Source: Siphonodentalium dalli
Taxonomy: Eukaryota; Mollusca; Scaphopoda; Gadilida; Siphonodentaliidae
Length of the DNA: 64,000 bases
Direction: 5' to 3'
Assembly (NCBI GenBank): GCA_032622095.1
Contig: CP136061.1
Coordinates: 45,145,797 to 45,209,796 of the forward strand
The notes under the pieces were generated by a model. The model made no database searches, was not told the origin of the DNA, and worked only from the letters and a program-made list of their open reading frames with translations. Both the position numbers and the translations under genes were made by a program. Numbering within the stretch: the stretch's first letter is position 1; each line of letters begins with the position of its first letter. Shown piece after piece: positions 62,222 through 64,000 of this stretch.

Positions 62222-62536
62222 GAATCGAATTGGGGCGGGTGGGGGATTTCACATTGAATCGAATTGGGGTGGGTGGGGGATTTCACATTGAATCGAATTG
62301 GGGCAGGTGGGGGATTTCACATTGAATCGAATTGGGGCGGGTGGGGGATTTCACATTGAATCGAATTGGGGCGGGTGGGGGATTTCACATTGAATCGCAT
62401 TGGGGCGGGTGGGGGATTTCACATTGAATCGAATTGGGGCGGGTGGGGGATTTCACATTGAATCGAATTGGGGCGGGTGGGGGATTTCACATTGAATCGA
62501 ATTGGGGCGGGTGGGGGATTTCACATTGAATCGAAG
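62222..62536. repeat. 34-bp minisatellite, 9 copies
   Basis: Nine nearly identical units (GAATCGAATTGGGGCGGGTG then GGGGATTTCACATT) plus a short remnant. Only about three single-base differences are seen among the units. The + strand frame starting inside it (62468) is repeat-derived. Confidence 0.95.
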
Positions 62537-63120
62537 CATCATAATCGAAAGTTCAGTGACATTAACAATTTGTTTCCTTCATCAGCGATTATAGAAACGT
62601 ACATGACAAGTAATTTATCAGTTCTTCTTTGCTCTACATTGTCATATTTTGGCTGTTTATACATGATTTTACTGGAAAATAAATGAAATCGAACTAGAAA
62701 ATGTACTATAAATAATATTGGGGAAAATATTTTCGGGAATTGGCACTGAGACAGGGATGTTTAGCATGCCGCATCACACTGAGTTGCAAGGGGAGTAAAC
62801 CAATGTGTTCCATATGATGTACAAAGGGCAGTAATTCAATTTCCAGCTATGGTGTTATTGTCGGAATTCATTCATTTGGAATAATCATTGCAATTGCGTC
62901 TATGAGTGTCAGTAACATTTAAAGATACTCAATCCCATTCAATGGTCCCCATATCATCAGATTCCAACAACAAAAAAACTATTTGAAATACCGCTTCAGT
63001 TATAAGAATCGAGTAATTGCTCAAAAATAATGCTAACACTGTCATCTGTAGCATAAAATTGCCCAAAACCTGTTATTTATCAACATTTTGTTCAAAAAAA
63101 ATTTGCAGATTTGTCAAAAG
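62537..63120. other. Non-coding DNA, nothing recognised
   Basis: AT-rich sequence without recognised exon or repeat. Confidence 0.4.
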
Positions 63121-63475
63121 TAGAGCTGAAACGGTTAGACGGTTAACCGGTTAGCGACGTAACCGGTTAGAAAAATATGAACCGGACGTAACCGCATCCC
63201 GTTGTCAGTTGAATGTGAACGTGAATAATCCTCAAAATATTAGGTTAAATGATGCAAAACTAATACTAAATCCTGTGTCACCGATAGTAGAGTGCAATGC
63301 AAGCATTAATTGGTACACGCGGTAGTATCAGATACTTAGTAGCAATTCTCGAACTGTCTGGAAGTGTCGGCGACCTTCAATCAATTCCGACCCTTTGAAG
63401 TTTTCTTCCGACAAAAGCATGTGTGCAGTCACTATGTATCAAGTCTGAATGCACACAAGGAAATGACAACGTAAA
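63121..63475 (+). mobile_element. 5' end of a second hAT copy
   Basis: TAGAGCTGAAACGGTTAGAC and the AACCGGTTA motifs are the complement of the right end of the 23348-26015 element. Similarity continues for about 330 bp (TGATGCAAAACTAATACTAA, GGTAGTATCAGATACTTAGT), then fades before the place where the transposase start would lie. The rest is either beyond the window or replaced. Confidence 0.8.
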
Positions 63476-64000
63476 AGTGGCGTTGTGTGGCAATGCGTGC
63501 TTTCGTAACTTAATAGTTAATACTGCACGAAGCAACATGGATTCAAATTGGAGTCACACCACGACATACTATATATAAAACTGTTTTACAGTGGGGTTTA
63601 TAAAAACTATGTAAGTCGACAAAGTTTGAAGATTGAGATCAGCAGCACAATGTCTTCACTCTTCCCGTTCTTCCTCCCTGTTGTGATTTAATATGATCAA
63701 TTCAATTGAGTGACCCAACAGACATCGTAGTTGAAGCAACCCAAAACTTCTTCAATAATCTTCCCTTTTATCAAGGAAATTGATGCTCCATGCTACTCTG
63801 TAACTGGTTGTGTCTGTGGGACTAATTAACACTCAATTTGGCAGTAATTGCTATATGTTAAGTGATTGCATACTAAAACCGAAACCGAAACGTAAATTAT
63901 ATAACCTCCCAACACTAGTGTCCGCTATCATGATACCGACGAATAGCTCGAATACTGAATAGGACTGCGAGTCTGACCTAACTGACCTTCCTTTTTGTTC
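63476..64000. other. Right-edge unannotated DNA
   Basis: No BED-finger coding sequence or host exon is recognised here, so the second hAT copy appears to be non-autonomous or rearranged. Confidence 0.4.

Noticed and set aside
62468-62686. 72-codon plus-strand frame
   Set aside because: Its start lies in the 34-bp minisatellite and the remainder has no domain or exon signal.
1-64000. CRISPR array, bacterial operon or rRNA genes
   Set aside because: Tandem repeats here lack spacer structure, and the intron-rich gene and transposon types are animal; no rRNA-like sequence was noticed.

Overview
The window is animal nuclear DNA: intron-rich, AT-rich and crowded with transposons. GTCCGTCC-type dispersed repeats, tRNA-derived SINEs with a CAATCAATC tail and many short inverted-repeat elements suggest a lophotrochozoan, most likely a mollusc. 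That placement is inference; the species cannot be read from the sequence.

Only one host gene is clearly present. It lies on the + strand from about 17463 and runs off the right edge. Seventeen coding exons (17535-17602 to 60028-60311) splice with GT-AG borders and compatible phases into about 731 residues: a proline-rich N-terminus, a PHD finger, a Lys-rich linker, a divergent SET domain with post-SET cysteines, and a [10 protein letters not shown] coiled segment. This is the KMT2E (MLL5)/SETD5/UpSET family of chromatin readers. The C-terminal part lies beyond 64000, and no further exon was recognised after 60311.

Layout. 1-17462 is upstream or first-intron DNA with no recognised host exon. 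It holds a dead 5'-truncated LINE (about 7380-10010), two GC-rich repeat arrays, long hairpins, and a SINE (about 14024-15870) split by a 1440-bp TA-flanked element. 17463-60311 is the gene. Its introns hold a 2668-bp hAT transposon with one nonsense codon in its transposase (23348-26015), a pogo-like element (28178-30887) with another element nested in it, a Tigger-type element that lost its catalytic core (39481-41848), several non-autonomous hAT elements, a full-length SINE (49410-49710), a 67-bp minisatellite (about 52790-53575) and many GTCC-type repeats. 60312-64000 holds a truncated MITE, a 34-bp minisatellite and one end of a second hAT element.

The most unusual structure is a set of at least nine TTAA-flanked miniature elements (piggyBac-like target site, CCCTTT or similar termini), all inside the gene. 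Three groups with different termini carry the same hairpin of up to 69 bp. Several sit within 6-100 bp of splice sites, and exon 8 is bracketed by two of them.
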